A stretch of DNA of 64,000 nucleotides from Bradyrhizobium sp. LLZ17 (GTDB lineage Bacteria > Pseudomonadota > Alphaproteobacteria > Rhizobiales > Xanthobacteraceae): positions 4,960,001 through 5,024,000 of the forward strand of contig NZ_CP165734.1 in NCBI RefSeq assembly GCF_041200145.1, given 5' to 3'. The position numbers and the translations under genes are program-made. Under the pieces are notes generated by a model, which did no database searches, was not told the origin of the DNA, and was given only the letters and a program-made list of their open reading frames with translations. Shown here piece after piece: positions 1 to 9,094 of this stretch (position 1 is its first letter; each line of letters begins with the position of its first letter).

Positions 1-166
1 TGTCAAGATTCTGGCGGAGGCTCGCGCCAACAATTTGGACAGTTGTCAAGATGTCCGGCCATGGAGGAACGCTTCGCTGGGTGCCGCCGAAAGGCCTGCG
101 CCCATCGACCTGGTGCGCGCCTGTCGGCGCAGCACGAGTCAATCACCAGCAACGGAGGAGTGCGTC
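1..166. other. Left edge, no supported gene
   Basis: I see no convincing coding sequence here. An open frame runs through it from position 35 into the SDR gene, but its first 44 residues do not look like an SDR N-terminus. A GGAGGA ribosome-binding site just before position 167 fixes the start downstream. The stretch may hold the promoter of the SDR gene or the intergenic spacer of an operon that enters from the left. Confidence 0.5.
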
Positions 167-970
167 ATGAGTGGGAAGAGCCTTGCAGGCAGGAAAGCCC
201 TGGTCACCGGCGGTGCGCGAGGAATCGGCGCAGCCATAGCGCACGCATTGGGGCGAGCCGGCGCCTCGATCATGATCGCCGACATCCTGGAGGAGACCGG
301 CCGCGCCAGCGCAGCGGCGATCGCGAAGGAAGATGTCGTGACGGGCTTCGTCCAGCTCGACGTCACCGACGATGCGCAATGGGAGCGGGCGGTGGCCAAG
401 ACCGTCGCCACCCTCGGCGGCTACGACATCCTCATCAACAATGCCGGGATCGAGATCACGTCGCTGATATCAGAGGTCAAGGCCGAGGACGCGCGGCGGA
501 TGTGCGACGTCAATATCGTCGGCACCGTGCTCGGCATGAAGCACGCCTTCCGCGCGATGCGGCCAGGCGGCCCCGCCGGCAAGGGCGGCGCTGTGGTCAA
601 CATCGCCTCCGTCGCAGCGACGATCGCGTTCCCGAGCATCGCGGTCTATTCCGGCACGAAATCCGCGGTCGACCGCATGACGCGGGTTGGAGCTATGGAA
701 GCCGGCAAACTCGGGTATGGCGTGCGCGTCAACTGCATCTATCCCGGCTTGATCCCGACCGACATGGGCCTGCAGCTGGCCAACGACATCGTCAAGATCG
801 GCCTCGCGCCCGACGTCAACGCCGCGGTCGGCTCGGTGGTCGAGCAGACGCCCCTCGGCAAGCTCGCGGAGGTCGGCGACATCGCCGACGCCGCGGTGTT
901 CCTGTGCTCGGACGAGGCGCGCTTCATCACCGGCATCGGCCTGCCGGTCGATGGCGGCATGGGCATGTGA
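167..970 (+). CDS. SDR family NAD(P)-dependent oxidoreductase
   Basis: A 267-residue classical short-chain dehydrogenase/reductase. The Rossmann glycine motif TGGARGIG is at residues 14-21, Asp39 at the end of beta-2 favours NAD(H), NNAG is at 91-94, and the catalytic set is Ser148, Tyr161 and Lys165 (YSGTK). The start at ATG 167 is chosen because a GGAGGA site precedes it and the next residues lead straight into the Rossmann fold. The substrate cannot be read from the sequence. It is followed 37 bases later by a saccharopine-dehydrogenase-like reductase and then an acyl-CoA ligase on the same strand. This suggests one catabolic operon acting on a hydroxyacyl or alcohol intermediate, which is inference from context. 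Confidence 0.9.
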   Translation: MSGKSLAGRKALVTGGARGIGAAIAHALGRAGASIMIADILEETGRASAAAIAKEDVVTGFVQLDVTDDAQWERAVAKTVATLGGYDILINNAGIEITSLISEVKAEDARRMCDVNIVGTVLGMKHAFRAMRPGGPAGKGGAVVNIASVAATIAFPSIAVYSGTKSAVDRMTRVGAMEAGKLGYGVRVNCIYPGLIPTDMGLQLANDIVKIGLAPDVNAAVGSVVEQTPLGKLAEVGDIADAAVFLCSDEARFITGIGLPVDGGMGM

Positions 971-1007
971 GCTGAGAACCTGACAACCAACATTTCGGAG
1001 GAACCCA

Positions 1008-2138
1008 ATGAGCGCGAAGAAGCCCGTCATCGTCTATGGCGCGTCCGGCTACACCGGCCGGCTGGTCTGTGAATATCTACGCGAGTACAATATCCCCTTC
1101 ATTGCCGCCGGCCGCAGCGCCGAGAAGCTCAACGCCGCGATGAAGGCGAACGTGGCCGGCATCGAGACCGCCGACTACGAGGTGGTGGAAGTGCCGCACA
1201 CCGTGAGCGCACTGACGGAGTTGTTCAACGGCGCTTCGGTGGTGCTCAACACGGTGGGCCCCTTCGCCAGGTTCGGCGGCGAGGTGGTGCAGGCGTGTTG
1301 GGCGTCCCGATGCCACTACACCGACACCACCGGCGAGCAGGACTGGCTGATTACGCTCGAGCAGGAGTGGGGCACGAAGTTCGCCAATGCCGGCCTGCTT
1401 TTGGCGCCGGGCATGGCACAGATGTACACCACCGGCGAGATCGCAGCCCAGCTGTGCCTGGAGACGCCAGGCCTCGATACGCTTGATATCGCCGTGTTCT
1501 GGGGCGGCAGCCCGACCATCGCCTCGACACAGACCATCCTGGTCAACGCCGCGATGGCAAAGGCCTACTATCTGGAGCAAAACAAATACGTCGAGCATCA
1601 GCCCGATGCCGGTCTCTATAACGTCGCCATCCCCGGCCAGCATGAATTGGCGCTGGCGCTGCCCTGGGGCGGCACCTCGCATCCGGTGTGGTTCAAGCGC
1701 GATCCGCGCGTGGCCAATGTGAAAGTGCTGGGCGGCGTGTTCAATCGTGGACTGATGCTGGCCGTGCCGCAGATCGTCGCCGCCGCGCTGGAGGCGACCA
1801 AGAATATGAACCCCGACGACCGCTACGTCGCGTTGGCGCAGACCGCAGCAGGTGTGATGAACACCATGCCGCCGCGCGAGAACCCGCGCGTCAACAAGTC
1901 CTTGGATTCGGTGCATGCCTCCGGCCCGTTGGGGCGCGCGCACTGCGTCATCAACGGCAACAGCAACTACAAGCAGACTGGCTTGCTGCAGGCCTATGCA
2001 GCGGCGCACCTGCTGCAGCAGCCGCCCAAGCGCGTGGGCTTCGCCTCCGGCTGCCAGGCGTTCGGCCATCACGAGTTGCTCGGCCAATTGCGCAGTTTTG
2101 GGCTCGTCAGCAAACCGATCCTGAGTGTGCACGATTAA
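1008..2138 (+). CDS. Saccharopine dehydrogenase-like NAD(P)-binding protein
   Basis: A 376-residue protein opening with a dinucleotide-binding motif, VYGASGYTGRLV (about residues 9-20), typical of the saccharopine dehydrogenase NADP-binding domain found in saccharopine dehydrogenases and trans-acting enoyl reductases. The rest matches neither lysine-pathway enzyme clearly, so lysine metabolism should not be assumed. A good ribosome-binding site (GGAGGAACCC) precedes ATG 1008. It lies between an SDR oxidoreductase and an AMP-forming acyl-CoA ligase on the same strand, which suggests a reductive or oxidative step in the same unknown pathway. Family assignment is firm; the reaction is unknown. 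Confidence 0.75.
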   Translation: MSAKKPVIVYGASGYTGRLVCEYLREYNIPFIAAGRSAEKLNAAMKANVAGIETADYEVVEVPHTVSALTELFNGASVVLNTVGPFARFGGEVVQACWASRCHYTDTTGEQDWLITLEQEWGTKFANAGLLLAPGMAQMYTTGEIAAQLCLETPGLDTLDIAVFWGGSPTIASTQTILVNAAMAKAYYLEQNKYVEHQPDAGLYNVAIPGQHELALALPWGGTSHPVWFKRDPRVANVKVLGGVFNRGLMLAVPQIVAAALEATKNMNPDDRYVALAQTAAGVMNTMPPRENPRVNKSLDSVHASGPLGRAHCVINGNSNYKQTGLLQAYAAAHLLQQPPKRVGFASGCQAFGHHELLGQLRSFGLVSKPILSVHD

Positions 2139-2194
2139 GTAAATCGTGGGTGGCGCGGTGCACCGCGTCACCCACTGCCATTCGGGTGTTGATC

Positions 2195-3733
2195 ATGCGA
2201 TTCGTCGATTACCTGGACAAAGGCGCTTCGCTCGGCGCTGACGCGCCATGCCTGACCATGGATGGGCGCGATCTCAGTTATCGCGAGGTGCAGTTGCTGA
2301 GCTATCACGTGGCGCGCGGGCTCGTGCGATCGGGTATTGCCGCCGGCGAGAAGATTGCAATCCTTTCCGGCAACGATCCGGTCGCCTTCGCCTGTGTGTT
2401 CGGCATCTCGCGCGCCGGCGCGGTCTGGTGCCCGATCAATCCGCGCAACGAGGCGGCCGAAAACCGGATCATCCTCGACCAATTCGATTGTAGCCTGCTG
2501 CTGTTTCATTCAAGCTTTGCGCCGATGGTCGAGGCCGTACGTGCCGAACTGCCGAAGCTGCGCGCCCTCGTCTGCCTCGATGCTCAGCTATCCTTCGCCC
2601 CCTCCTTCGACAGCTGGCTCGCTGACCTGACCGACGGCCATTATCAACGCGAGACTGTCGACGATCTCGCGATGATTCCCGGCACCGGGGGCACCACCGG
2701 CAAGCCGAAGGGGGTCATGCTGTCGGGCCGCAACATCGAGGCCATGACGGCACTGACGCTGATGGGCTATCCCTTCAAGGGCCGTCCGGTCTATCTCGCG
2801 CTCGCGCCGCTGACCCACGCGGCCGGCGTGCTGTGTTTCCCGATCATGGCGCTCGGCGGTCGCATCGTCATCATGCACCACCCCGACATCGCCGAATTCC
2901 TCGATCTGATCGAGCGCTACCGCGTCACGCACACCTTCCTGCCGCCGACCGTGATCTACATGCTGCTCGATCATCCCAAGCTCGACTCCGCGAAGCTCGG
3001 GTCTTTGCAATGTTTCTGGTACGGGGCGGCGCCGATCTCGGCCGCGCGGCTTGCGGAGGCGCTCCGGCGTATCGGGCCGATGGCGCAGTTGTTCGGCCAG
3101 ACCGAAGCGCCGATGATGATCTCGATGATGGCACCTGGCGAGCACTACAATGCCGATGGCACGATCGCGATAGAGCGCCTCACCTCGGCCGGGCGGATCA
3201 GCCCGCTGGTGCAGGCTGGCATCATGGATGGCGAGGGCAATTTGCTGCCATCAGGCGCGCGCGGCGAGATCGTGGTCCGCGGCTCGCTGGTGATGGAGGG
3301 CTATTACAAGAATCCCGAGGCCACGGCGGAGGCCTCCGCGCATGGCTGGCATCACACCGGAGACATCGGCTACATCGACGGCGACGGCTACCTCTATATC
3401 GTCGATCGCGCCAAGGACATGATCATCACCGGCGGGTTCAACGTCTACTCGATCGAGGTCGAGAACGCGCTGCGGGCGCACGAGGCGGTGCAGGACTGCG
3501 CCGTGATTGGCCTTTCGGACGAGAAATGGGGTGAGCGGATCGTCGCGGTGGTGCAGCCTCGCGCCGGCCGGAGCGTCGATACGACGGCGCTGTCGGCCTT
3601 CGTCAAGCAGCGAATCGGCAGCGTCAAGACGCCGAAGCAGATCGAAGTCTGGGACGATCTGCCGCGCTCCAAGGTCGGCAAGGTGCTGAAGCCGGATATC
3701 CGTGCGCGGCTGGCGGGTGGCTCAGGCGTCTAA
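2195..3733 (+). CDS. AMP-forming acyl-CoA synthetase
   Basis: A 512-residue member of the ANL (acyl-CoA synthetase/luciferase) superfamily. It should activate a carboxylic acid to acyl-CoA via an acyl-adenylate. Visible signatures are the phosphate-binding loop GTGGTTGKPKG (A3), the GQTE region (A5), the TGDIGYIDGDGYLY segment (A7), DRAKDMIITGGFNVY (A8/A10 hinge) and the terminal lysine in SKVGKVLKPD. The frame is open further upstream but overlaps the previous gene, so ATG 2195, just after that gene, is taken as the start. It is the third gene of the same-strand cluster at the left edge. Substrate class (fatty, aromatic or other) cannot be told. Confidence 0.9.
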   Translation: MRFVDYLDKGASLGADAPCLTMDGRDLSYREVQLLSYHVARGLVRSGIAAGEKIAILSGNDPVAFACVFGISRAGAVWCPINPRNEAAENRIILDQFDCSLLLFHSSFAPMVEAVRAELPKLRALVCLDAQLSFAPSFDSWLADLTDGHYQRETVDDLAMIPGTGGTTGKPKGVMLSGRNIEAMTALTLMGYPFKGRPVYLALAPLTHAAGVLCFPIMALGGRIVIMHHPDIAEFLDLIERYRVTHTFLPPTVIYMLLDHPKLDSAKLGSLQCFWYGAAPISAARLAEALRRIGPMAQLFGQTEAPMMISMMAPGEHYNADGTIAIERLTSAGRISPLVQAGIMDGEGNLLPSGARGEIVVRGSLVMEGYYKNPEATAEASAHGWHHTGDIGYIDGDGYLYIVDRAKDMIITGGFNVYSIEVENALRAHEAVQDCAVIGLSDEKWGERIVAVVQPRAGRSVDTTALSAFVKQRIGSVKTPKQIEVWDDLPRSKVGKVLKPDIRARLAGGSGV

Positions 3734-3762
3734 CAAATGTTGGCCCAAGCGCCCAAAGAAAA

Positions 3763-3793
3763 CGCGGGCCGCCTCGATCGAGGCATGCCCGCG
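3763..3793 (-). terminator. Hairpin terminator between convergent genes
   Basis: A long perfect-looking palindrome: outer arms CGCGGGC and GCCCGCG enclose the inner self-complementary CCTCGATCGAGG. On the minus strand it is followed by TTTTCTTT, as expected for an intrinsic terminator of the hsp20-DUF1150 unit. The plus side has only a short T-run, so for the acyl-CoA ligase gene it would be weaker. Confidence 0.7.
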
Positions 3794-3829
3794 CATTTGA
3801 ATTCGTCAGTCGCGCGTCAGCGCGCGCGC

Positions 3830-4102
3830 TCAGTGCACGCTCACCGCTTGCAGTTCGTTGCTCCAGGCATTGGCGACTGCGGCTTCGCGGCTGTCGGTCA
3901 GCATGATCGGCGTGCCGTCGGCGGCATGGAGCGCGAACAGCTTGAGGCCCGGCGCGATTTTCGGCGCTTCCGGAAACAGGCCCGGCACATCTTCGGAGCG
4001 GATCTGCTTCACATAGGCGATATGGCCTTCGCCGAGGGTCGCCAGCGTCTCCGGGGAGACATTCTGGGCTTCGTATTCGAACGCAACGTGACCTTCACTC
4101 AT
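3830..4102 (-). CDS. DUF1150 family protein
   Basis: A 90-residue protein of the DUF1150 family, which in alphaproteobacteria commonly sits directly behind small heat-shock protein genes. No catalytic motif is visible. It follows hsp20 by 51 bases on the same strand and ends just before a strong hairpin terminator, so the two genes are probably one heat-inducible transcript. A role as partner or accessory of the chaperone is inference from this linkage. Confidence 0.85.
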   Translation of the reverse strand: MSEGHVAFEYEAQNVSPETLATLGEGHIAYVKQIRSEDVPGLFPEAPKIAPGLKLFALHAADGTPIMLTDSREAAVANAWSNELQAVSVH

Positions 4103-4153
4103 GGTCTCGACTCCTTCACAGAAACTAAGCGGTCGAGTCCGCTACTCGTTCCA

Positions 4154-4579
4154 TTATTCGTGCTCATTGATAGCGATTGTCTTAACGATCCTCTCCGGTT
4201 CCGGCCGGGCAAGATCGATCGCCAGCAATCCGTTCTTCAGATCCGCACCCAGCACCAGCATTCCCTCCGCCAGCACGAAGGTGCGCTGGAAGTGGCGCGC
4301 GGCGATGCCGCGATGAATGTATTGCCGGGTCTTGTCGTCCTGCTGCCGCCCGCGAATCACGAGCTGGTTTTCCTCAATGGTTACATCGAGTTGGTCACGG
4401 GTGAATCCGGCGACCGCCAGCGTGATGCGCAACCGCTCGGGCTGGCCCTCGGATCGGTCGCACCTCTCGATATTATAGGGAGGGTAACCGTCGGCGCCTT
4501 TGACGACGCGATCGAGCACGCGCTCAATCTCGTCGAAGCCCAGAAGGAACGGACTGGAAAGCGTGGGAACACGAGACAT
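4154..4579 (-). CDS. Hsp20 family small heat-shock protein
   Basis: A 141-residue alpha-crystallin-type small heat-shock protein, an ATP-independent holdase that binds unfolding proteins. It has the start typical of IbpA-like rhizobial Hsp20s (MSRVPTLSSPFLLGFDEIER), then the alpha-crystallin domain with PYNIER at its opening, VTIEENQLVIRG in the middle, and a C-terminal region beginning YIHRGIAARHFQR. Upstream on the same strand lie a candidate RpoH promoter and a short hairpin that buries the ribosome-binding site like a ROSE thermometer. This matches how many Bradyrhizobium hsp genes are controlled. A DUF1150 gene follows. Confidence 0.93.
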   Translation of the reverse strand: MSRVPTLSSPFLLGFDEIERVLDRVVKGADGYPPYNIERCDRSEGQPERLRITLAVAGFTRDQLDVTIEENQLVIRGRQQDDKTRQYIHRGIAARHFQRTFVLAEGMLVLGADLKNGLLAIDLARPEPERIVKTIAINEHE

Positions 4580-4586
4580 AGTTTAC

Positions 4587-4608
4587 AAAGTCCTCTCGAA
4601 GCGACTTT
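4587..4608 (-). promoter_or_regulatory. Candidate ROSE-like RNA thermometer hairpin
   Basis: On the transcript the arms AAAGUC and GACUUU pair over six bases. Inside them a UCGCU element faces the ribosome-binding site AGAGGA, leaving an unpaired G opposite it. Known ROSE elements have a conserved U(U/C)GCU facing the Shine-Dalgarno in the final hairpin, with an important unpaired G. The hairpin ends 7 bases before the hsp20 ATG. The leader would be only about 60 nt, shorter than the classical ROSE. This is a structural prediction made by eye. Confidence 0.55.
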
Positions 4609-4645
4609 GGCGTTTCAGGGCCCGTCAAGGCACCCCTTGGTCAGC

Positions 4646-4675
4646 AATATGGTCATATCCCCGTGTGGGTTCAAG
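4646..4675 (-). promoter_or_regulatory. Candidate RpoH (sigma-32) promoter of hsp20
   Basis: Minus strand: CTTGAA (4675-4670), a 17-base spacer, then CCATATT (4652-4646). This resembles the alphaproteobacterial RpoH consensus (CTTG...; CCTATAT-like -10). Transcription would begin near 4639 and run through the hairpin ahead of hsp20. Confidence 0.55.
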
Positions 4676-4738
4676 GACGTAGACCGGAGGCTGTGGATGC
4701 GCGGTTGCCCGCCTTTGCTACACAGATGCTTCCGCATT

Positions 4739-4770
4739 CGTCATGGCGGGACAAGCCCGGGTATGACGAC
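4739..4770. repeat. Short intergenic repeat fragment
   Basis: The phrase CGTCATGGCGGGACAAGCCC, followed by GGGTATGACG, closely resembles the stretch near 57366-57435 and the one near 54640. It is one copy of a dispersed intergenic element typical of this genus. Confidence 0.5.
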
Positions 4771-4861
4771 TCACGAGCGATTTATGCCAATGAAAACAGA
4801 CCCTCGGCTACTGTGCATGGGGTTGTTTTCGTAGGTTTTGTTGAGCCGCCTGTGGAACCGG

Positions 4862-5941
4862 TTAGATTTCGATCCGCGTCCGCCCATCGCCGCTGAACAG
4901 ATGCAGCTTCGGCCGCACCGCGGCGACGCGAATTTTCTGGCCGATCGGCGGCGCCTCGGAGCCGGGAATGCGGACGATGACCTCGCCGGGCGGCAGCTCG
5001 CCGGGATTGGCGGCGATGCGCTGCTCGTCCTGTGCGCGCGAGCCGTAGATGAAGGTCTCGGCGCCGACGCGCTCGATCGCTTCGACCGTTAGCGGCAGCG
5101 CGATGCCGCCGGCCGGCGTCTGGTCGGTGATGGCGAAATCTTCCGGGCGGATGCCGAGGATGCCGGCTTCGATGTTGCCGAGTTGCGATTTGATCTCGTC
5201 CTGGCGGATCGACATCAAATTCATCGGCGGCGCGCCGATGAAGGACGCGACGAAGGTGGTTGCCGGCTTCTCGTAAATCGCCAGCGGATTGCCGACCTGC
5301 TCGACCTCTCCGCCATTCATGACCACGAGAACATCGGCGAGCGTCATCGCCTCCAGCTGGTCGTGGGTGACGTAGATCGAGGTCGTGCTGAGCCGGCGCT
5401 GCAATTTGCGGATCTCGACCCGCATCGCGATGCGCAGCTTGGCGTCGAGGTTGGAGAGCGGCTCGTCAAACAAAAACACCTTCGGCTGGCGCACGATGGC
5501 GCGGCCCATGGCAACGCGCTGGCGCTGGCCGCCGGAGAGCTGGCGCGGCTTGCGCTCCAGCATCGGCGTGAGCTCGAGCACGCGCGCGGCTTCGTCGACG
5601 CGGGTCCTGACCTCGTCCTCTTTCATGCCGCGGTTGCGCAGGCCGTAGGCCATGTTGTTGAAGACGCTCATATGCGGATAGAGCGCGTAATTCTGGAACA
5701 CCATCGCGATGTCGCGGTCGGCGGGCTCGATCTGGTTGACCACGCGGCCGCCGATGTCGATCTCGCCGCCGCTGACGGTCTCGAGGCCTGCGACCATGCG
5801 CAGCAGCGTGGACTTGCCGCAGCCGGACGGGCCGACCAGCACGCAGAACTGGCCGTCGGCGACATCGACGTTGACGCCCTTGATGGCCTCGAAGCCGCCG
5901 GGATAGGTCTTGCGGACGTTGCGCAGGGTGACGTTAGCCAT
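4862..5941 (-). CDS. ugpC: sn-glycerol-3-phosphate ABC transporter ATP-binding protein
   Basis: A 359-residue ABC ATPase of the MalK/UgpC type that energises import. Walker A is GPSGCGKST (about residues 38-46), the Q-loop is [12 protein letters not shown], the signature is LSGGQRQR, Walker B is [13 protein letters not shown], and the switch His lies in YVTHDQ. A C-terminal regulatory OB-like domain follows (about residues 240-359, with GIRPED). It is the last gene of ugpB-ugpA-ugpE-ugpC, 6 bases after ugpE. Substrate assignment rests on the gene order and the UgpB-like binding protein. Confidence 0.88.
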   Translation of the reverse strand: MANVTLRNVRKTYPGGFEAIKGVNVDVADGQFCVLVGPSGCGKSTLLRMVAGLETVSGGEIDIGGRVVNQIEPADRDIAMVFQNYALYPHMSVFNNMAYGLRNRGMKEDEVRTRVDEAARVLELTPMLERKPRQLSGGQRQRVAMGRAIVRQPKVFLFDEPLSNLDAKLRIAMRVEIRKLQRRLSTTSIYVTHDQLEAMTLADVLVVMNGGEVEQVGNPLAIYEKPATTFVASFIGAPPMNLMSIRQDEIKSQLGNIEAGILGIRPEDFAITDQTPAGGIALPLTVEAIERVGAETFIYGSRAQDEQRIAANPGELPPGEVIVRIPGSEAPPIGQKIRVAAVRPKLHLFSGDGRTRIEI

Positions 5942-5947
5942 AAAAAA

Positions 5948-6796
5948 TCACTTCTCCGTCTCGACCAGCCCGCGCACGAACAATTTCTGCATGGCGACGA
6001 CGACGAACACCGGCGGCAGCATCGCCAGCACGGCGGTCGCCATCACCACCGGCCACTCGGTCAGCGCGTCGGTCGTGGTGATCATCTTGCGGATGCCGAC
6101 CTGGATCGTCTGCATGTCGTCGCGCGTGGTGATCAGCAGCGGCCAGAGATATTGATTCCAGCCGAGGATGAACAGGATCACGAACAGCGCCGCCATGTTG
6201 GTGCGCGACAGCGGCAACAGCGTGTCCCAGAAGAAGCGCAAGGGGCCGGCGCCGTCGATGCGCGAGGCCTCCAGCAGCTCGTCCGGTACGGTCATGAAGA
6301 ACTGCCGGAACAGCAGCGTCGCGGTCGCCGATGCGATCAGCGGCAGCGCGAGCCCCGCGTAGCTGTCGAGCATGTGCAGATCGGCGACGATCTTGTAGGT
6401 CGGATAGATGCGCACCTCGACCGGCAGCATCAGCGTGATGAAGATGATCCAGAAGATCGGCATCCGGAACGGAAAGCGGAAATAGACGATCGCATAGGCC
6501 GAGATGATCGAGATCGCGATCTTGCCGACCGCGATCAACAGCGCCATCACCAGCGAGTTCAGCATCATGTTGCCGACCGGCTCGCGGGTCGAGCCGCTCG
6601 TGCCGACGAAGATGGTCTGGTAATAAACCTCGAAGAAATGGCCGCCCGGCAACAGCGACATCTGCCCGTTGGCGATCAACGCGTTGTCCTGGGTCGAGGC
6701 GACGATGGCGATATAGACGGGAAACGCGACGATCGTGATCCCGATCCAGAGAATGAAATGGGCGACGTAGCGCCGAAAGCCCTCTTGCTCGACCAT
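5948..6796 (-). CDS. ugpE: sn-glycerol-3-phosphate ABC transporter permease UgpE
   Basis: A 282-residue inner-membrane permease with about six transmembrane segments. It has the MalG-type EAA cytoplasmic loop (ELLEASRIDGAGPLRFFWDTLLP) that docks with the ATPase. The start overlaps the ugpA stop by one base (TGATG), indicating translational coupling. It forms the heterodimeric channel with UgpA. The C-terminus (LFVRGLVETEK) is typical of this subunit. Confidence 0.88.
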   Translation of the reverse strand: MVEQEGFRRYVAHFILWIGITIVAFPVYIAIVASTQDNALIANGQMSLLPGGHFFEVYYQTIFVGTSGSTREPVGNMMLNSLVMALLIAVGKIAISIISAYAIVYFRFPFRMPIFWIIFITLMLPVEVRIYPTYKIVADLHMLDSYAGLALPLIASATATLLFRQFFMTVPDELLEASRIDGAGPLRFFWDTLLPLSRTNMAALFVILFILGWNQYLWPLLITTRDDMQTIQVGIRKMITTTDALTEWPVVMATAVLAMLPPVFVVVAMQKLFVRGLVETEK

Positions 6797-7677
6797 CAGT
6801 AGGTCACCTTGCGCTCGACGAATCGGAACTGGATTCCGGTGAGCACGATGACCATGACCATCAGGATCACCGATTGCGCCGCCGAGCTGCCGAGATTGCC
6901 GCCGAGCAGGCCGTCGGAATAGACCTTGTAGACCAGCGTCACGGTCGACGTGCCGGGACCGCCGCGGGTCATGGTGTCGATGATGCCGAAGGTGTCGAAG
7001 AAGGCGTAGACGATGTTGACGACCAGCAGGAAGAAGATGGTCGGCGACAGCAGCGGGAAGGTCACGGTCCAGAACCGCCGCATCGGGCGCGCGCCGTCGA
7101 TCGCAGCGGCCTCGAACACGCTCTTCGGGATGGCTTGCAGCCCGGCGAGGAAGAACAGGAAATTATAGGAGATCTGCTTCCACGCGGCGGCCACGATGAT
7201 CAGCGCAGCCGCCTGGTTGCCGTCGAGCAGCGGATTCCAGTCGACGCCGGCGGCGCGCAGATATCGCGCCAGCACACCGAGCGAGGGATGCAGCATGAAA
7301 ATCCAGAGCACGCCGACGACGGGCGGCGCGACGGCATAGGGCCAGATCAGCAGCGTGCGATAGAGCATCGATCCGCGCAGCGGCTTGTCCGCCATTACCG
7401 CGAGCAGGAGCGCGAACGACAGCGAGGACACGGCGATCGCGAACGAGAAGAAGAAGGTGCGGACGATCGTCTCGAAATAGGCGGGGTCTTTGAACAGTTC
7501 GACATAGTTGTCGAACCAGACGAAGCTCGTCGACAGACCGAAGGCGTCCTGGAGCAGGAAGGACTGGATCACGGCTTGGGCAGCCGGCCAGTAGAAAAAT
7601 ATCAGGACCACCGCGAGTTGCGGGGCAACCAGCGCGTAGGGCAACAGCTTTGACTGGAAAATGGCTTGCTTTTGCAT
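6796..7677 (-). CDS. ugpA: sn-glycerol-3-phosphate ABC transporter permease UgpA
   Basis: A 293-residue MalF/UgpA-type permease. Membrane helices begin at about residue 12 ([19 protein letters not shown]), and the conserved EAA loop reads [24 protein letters not shown]. It lies 48 bases after ugpB and overlaps ugpE by one base. With UgpE it forms the transmembrane path for glycerol-3-phosphate or related glycerophosphodiesters. Confidence 0.88.
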   Translation of the reverse strand: MQKQAIFQSKLLPYALVAPQLAVVLIFFYWPAAQAVIQSFLLQDAFGLSTSFVWFDNYVELFKDPAYFETIVRTFFFSFAIAVSSLSFALLLAVMADKPLRGSMLYRTLLIWPYAVAPPVVGVLWIFMLHPSLGVLARYLRAAGVDWNPLLDGNQAAALIIVAAAWKQISYNFLFFLAGLQAIPKSVFEAAAIDGARPMRRFWTVTFPLLSPTIFFLLVVNIVYAFFDTFGIIDTMTRGGPGTSTVTLVYKVYSDGLLGGNLGSSAAQSVILMVMVIVLTGIQFRFVERKVTY

Positions 7678-7725
7678 GGTGTCAGCAGAGCGGCAGGCCG
7701 GGTCGCGGCCTGCCGCTCATGGGCC

Positions 7726-9042
7726 TCACTTCACGGCGGTCTTTTCGAACTGCCGCAGCATCACGTTGCCGCGCTCGACCGCGGAATCCAGCGCCTGCTT
7801 GGCGGTCTTCTTGCCGGCGAGCGCCTGCTCGATCTCTTCCGACCAGACGTCGCGCAGCTGCACCATGTTGCCGAGCCGCAGGCCGCGCGAATTCTCGGTC
7901 GGCTCCTTGTTGGTCAGCTCGAGCAGGGGCGTTTCGAGATAGGGCTGGTCCTTGTAGAAGCCCTCCGCCTTCGCCTTCTCATACGCCGCCTTGGTGATCG
8001 GCAGATAGCCGGAGGCCTTGTGGATGTAGACCTGGCGATCGGTGTCGGAGAGGAAGGTCAGGAATTTTGCGACGCCCTTGTATTCCTCGGCTGACTTGCC
8101 GCCCATGACCCAGAGCGAGGCACCGCCAATGATCGAGTTCTGCGGCGCGCCCTTGATGTCCGGATAGTACGGCATCGGCACGGCGTTGAAGTTGAACTTG
8201 GCCTGCGCCTTGACATTGCCGAAGAAGGCCGACGAGGTCAGGTAAATCGCGCACTCACCCGAGGTGAAGCGGCCTTCGCCGGTGTTGGTACGGCCGGCAT
8301 AGTCGTAGGTCTTGTCCTTCTGCAGTTCGACCAGCTTCTCGAGATGCTTGACCTGAAGCGGGCCGTTGAACTCCAGCACGGTGTCGAAGCCGTCGAGGCC
8401 GTTCGCCTTGCTGGCGAGCGGCACGTTGTGCCAGGCGGAGAGCTGCTCGAGATTGACCCAGGTGACCCAGGAGCCGGAGAAGCCGCAGGTCGGGTGGCCG
8501 TTGTCGTGCAGCTTCTTGGCCGCCGCGAACGTTTCCGGCCAGGTCTTCGGGATTTCGACATTCGCCTTCTTCAGCTCGTCGAGGTTGACCCACATCACCG
8601 TCGATGACGAGTTGAAGGGGAAGGACAGCATCTCGCCCTTCGAGGTCGAATAATAGCCGGTGATGGCGGGCAGGTAGATCTTGGGATCGAACTTCTCGCC
8701 GGCCTCGGCCATCAGCTTGTAGACGGGCTTCACGGCGCCGGTCGCGGCCATCATGGTGGCGGTGCCGACTTCGAACACCTGCATGATATGCGGGGCGTTG
8801 CCGGCGCGGAACGCGGCGATGCCGGCATTCATCGTATCGGCGTAGTTGCCCTTGTAGGTCGGGATCACCTTGTAGTCGCTCTGCGACGCGTTGAAGTCGG
8901 TGGCGAGCTTGACGATGACGTCATTGTTCGCGCCGGTCATCGCGTGCCACCACTGGATTTCAGTCACGGCCAGCGCCGGCGAAACGCTCATGCCAACCGT
9001 TACCGCAAATGCTGCAGCTGCCCCAAAATGTCGAAGAGCCAT
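7726..9042 (-). CDS. ugpB: sn-glycerol-3-phosphate ABC transporter substrate-binding protein
   Basis: A 438-residue periplasmic binding protein. A signal peptide ends near ALA at about residue 25, followed by the WWHAMTG motif characteristic of UgpB-like family-1 binding proteins. ATG 9042 is preferred over an adjoining TTG because GGGAGG lies 8 bases upstream. It is the first gene of ugpBAEC. A candidate PHO box lies about 50 bases upstream of the start. Substrate specificity (glycerol-3-phosphate versus other glycerophospho compounds or sugars) is inferred from similarity and gene order. Confidence 0.88.
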   Translation of the reverse strand: MALRHFGAAAAFAVTVGMSVSPALAVTEIQWWHAMTGANNDVIVKLATDFNASQSDYKVIPTYKGNYADTMNAGIAAFRAGNAPHIMQVFEVGTATMMAATGAVKPVYKLMAEAGEKFDPKIYLPAITGYYSTSKGEMLSFPFNSSSTVMWVNLDELKKANVEIPKTWPETFAAAKKLHDNGHPTCGFSGSWVTWVNLEQLSAWHNVPLASKANGLDGFDTVLEFNGPLQVKHLEKLVELQKDKTYDYAGRTNTGEGRFTSGECAIYLTSSAFFGNVKAQAKFNFNAVPMPYYPDIKGAPQNSIIGGASLWVMGGKSAEEYKGVAKFLTFLSDTDRQVYIHKASGYLPITKAAYEKAKAEGFYKDQPYLETPLLELTNKEPTENSRGLRLGNMVQLRDVWSEEIEQALAGKKTAKQALDSAVERGNVMLRQFEKTAVK

Positions 9043-9094
9043 CAAGTAAACCTCCCTTGGCCGTCAAAAAGATCGCTTGCGCTAGCAGCGCCAC

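Noticed and set aside
1688..2194. An N-terminal extension of the acyl-CoA synthetase
   Set aside because: It would overlap the saccharopine-like gene in another frame and has no family match.
5183..6802. A 539-codon open frame antisense to ugpC and ugpE
   Set aside because: The translation is Asp/Arg/His-rich shadow sequence, while both transporter genes show clear motifs in the opposite frame.
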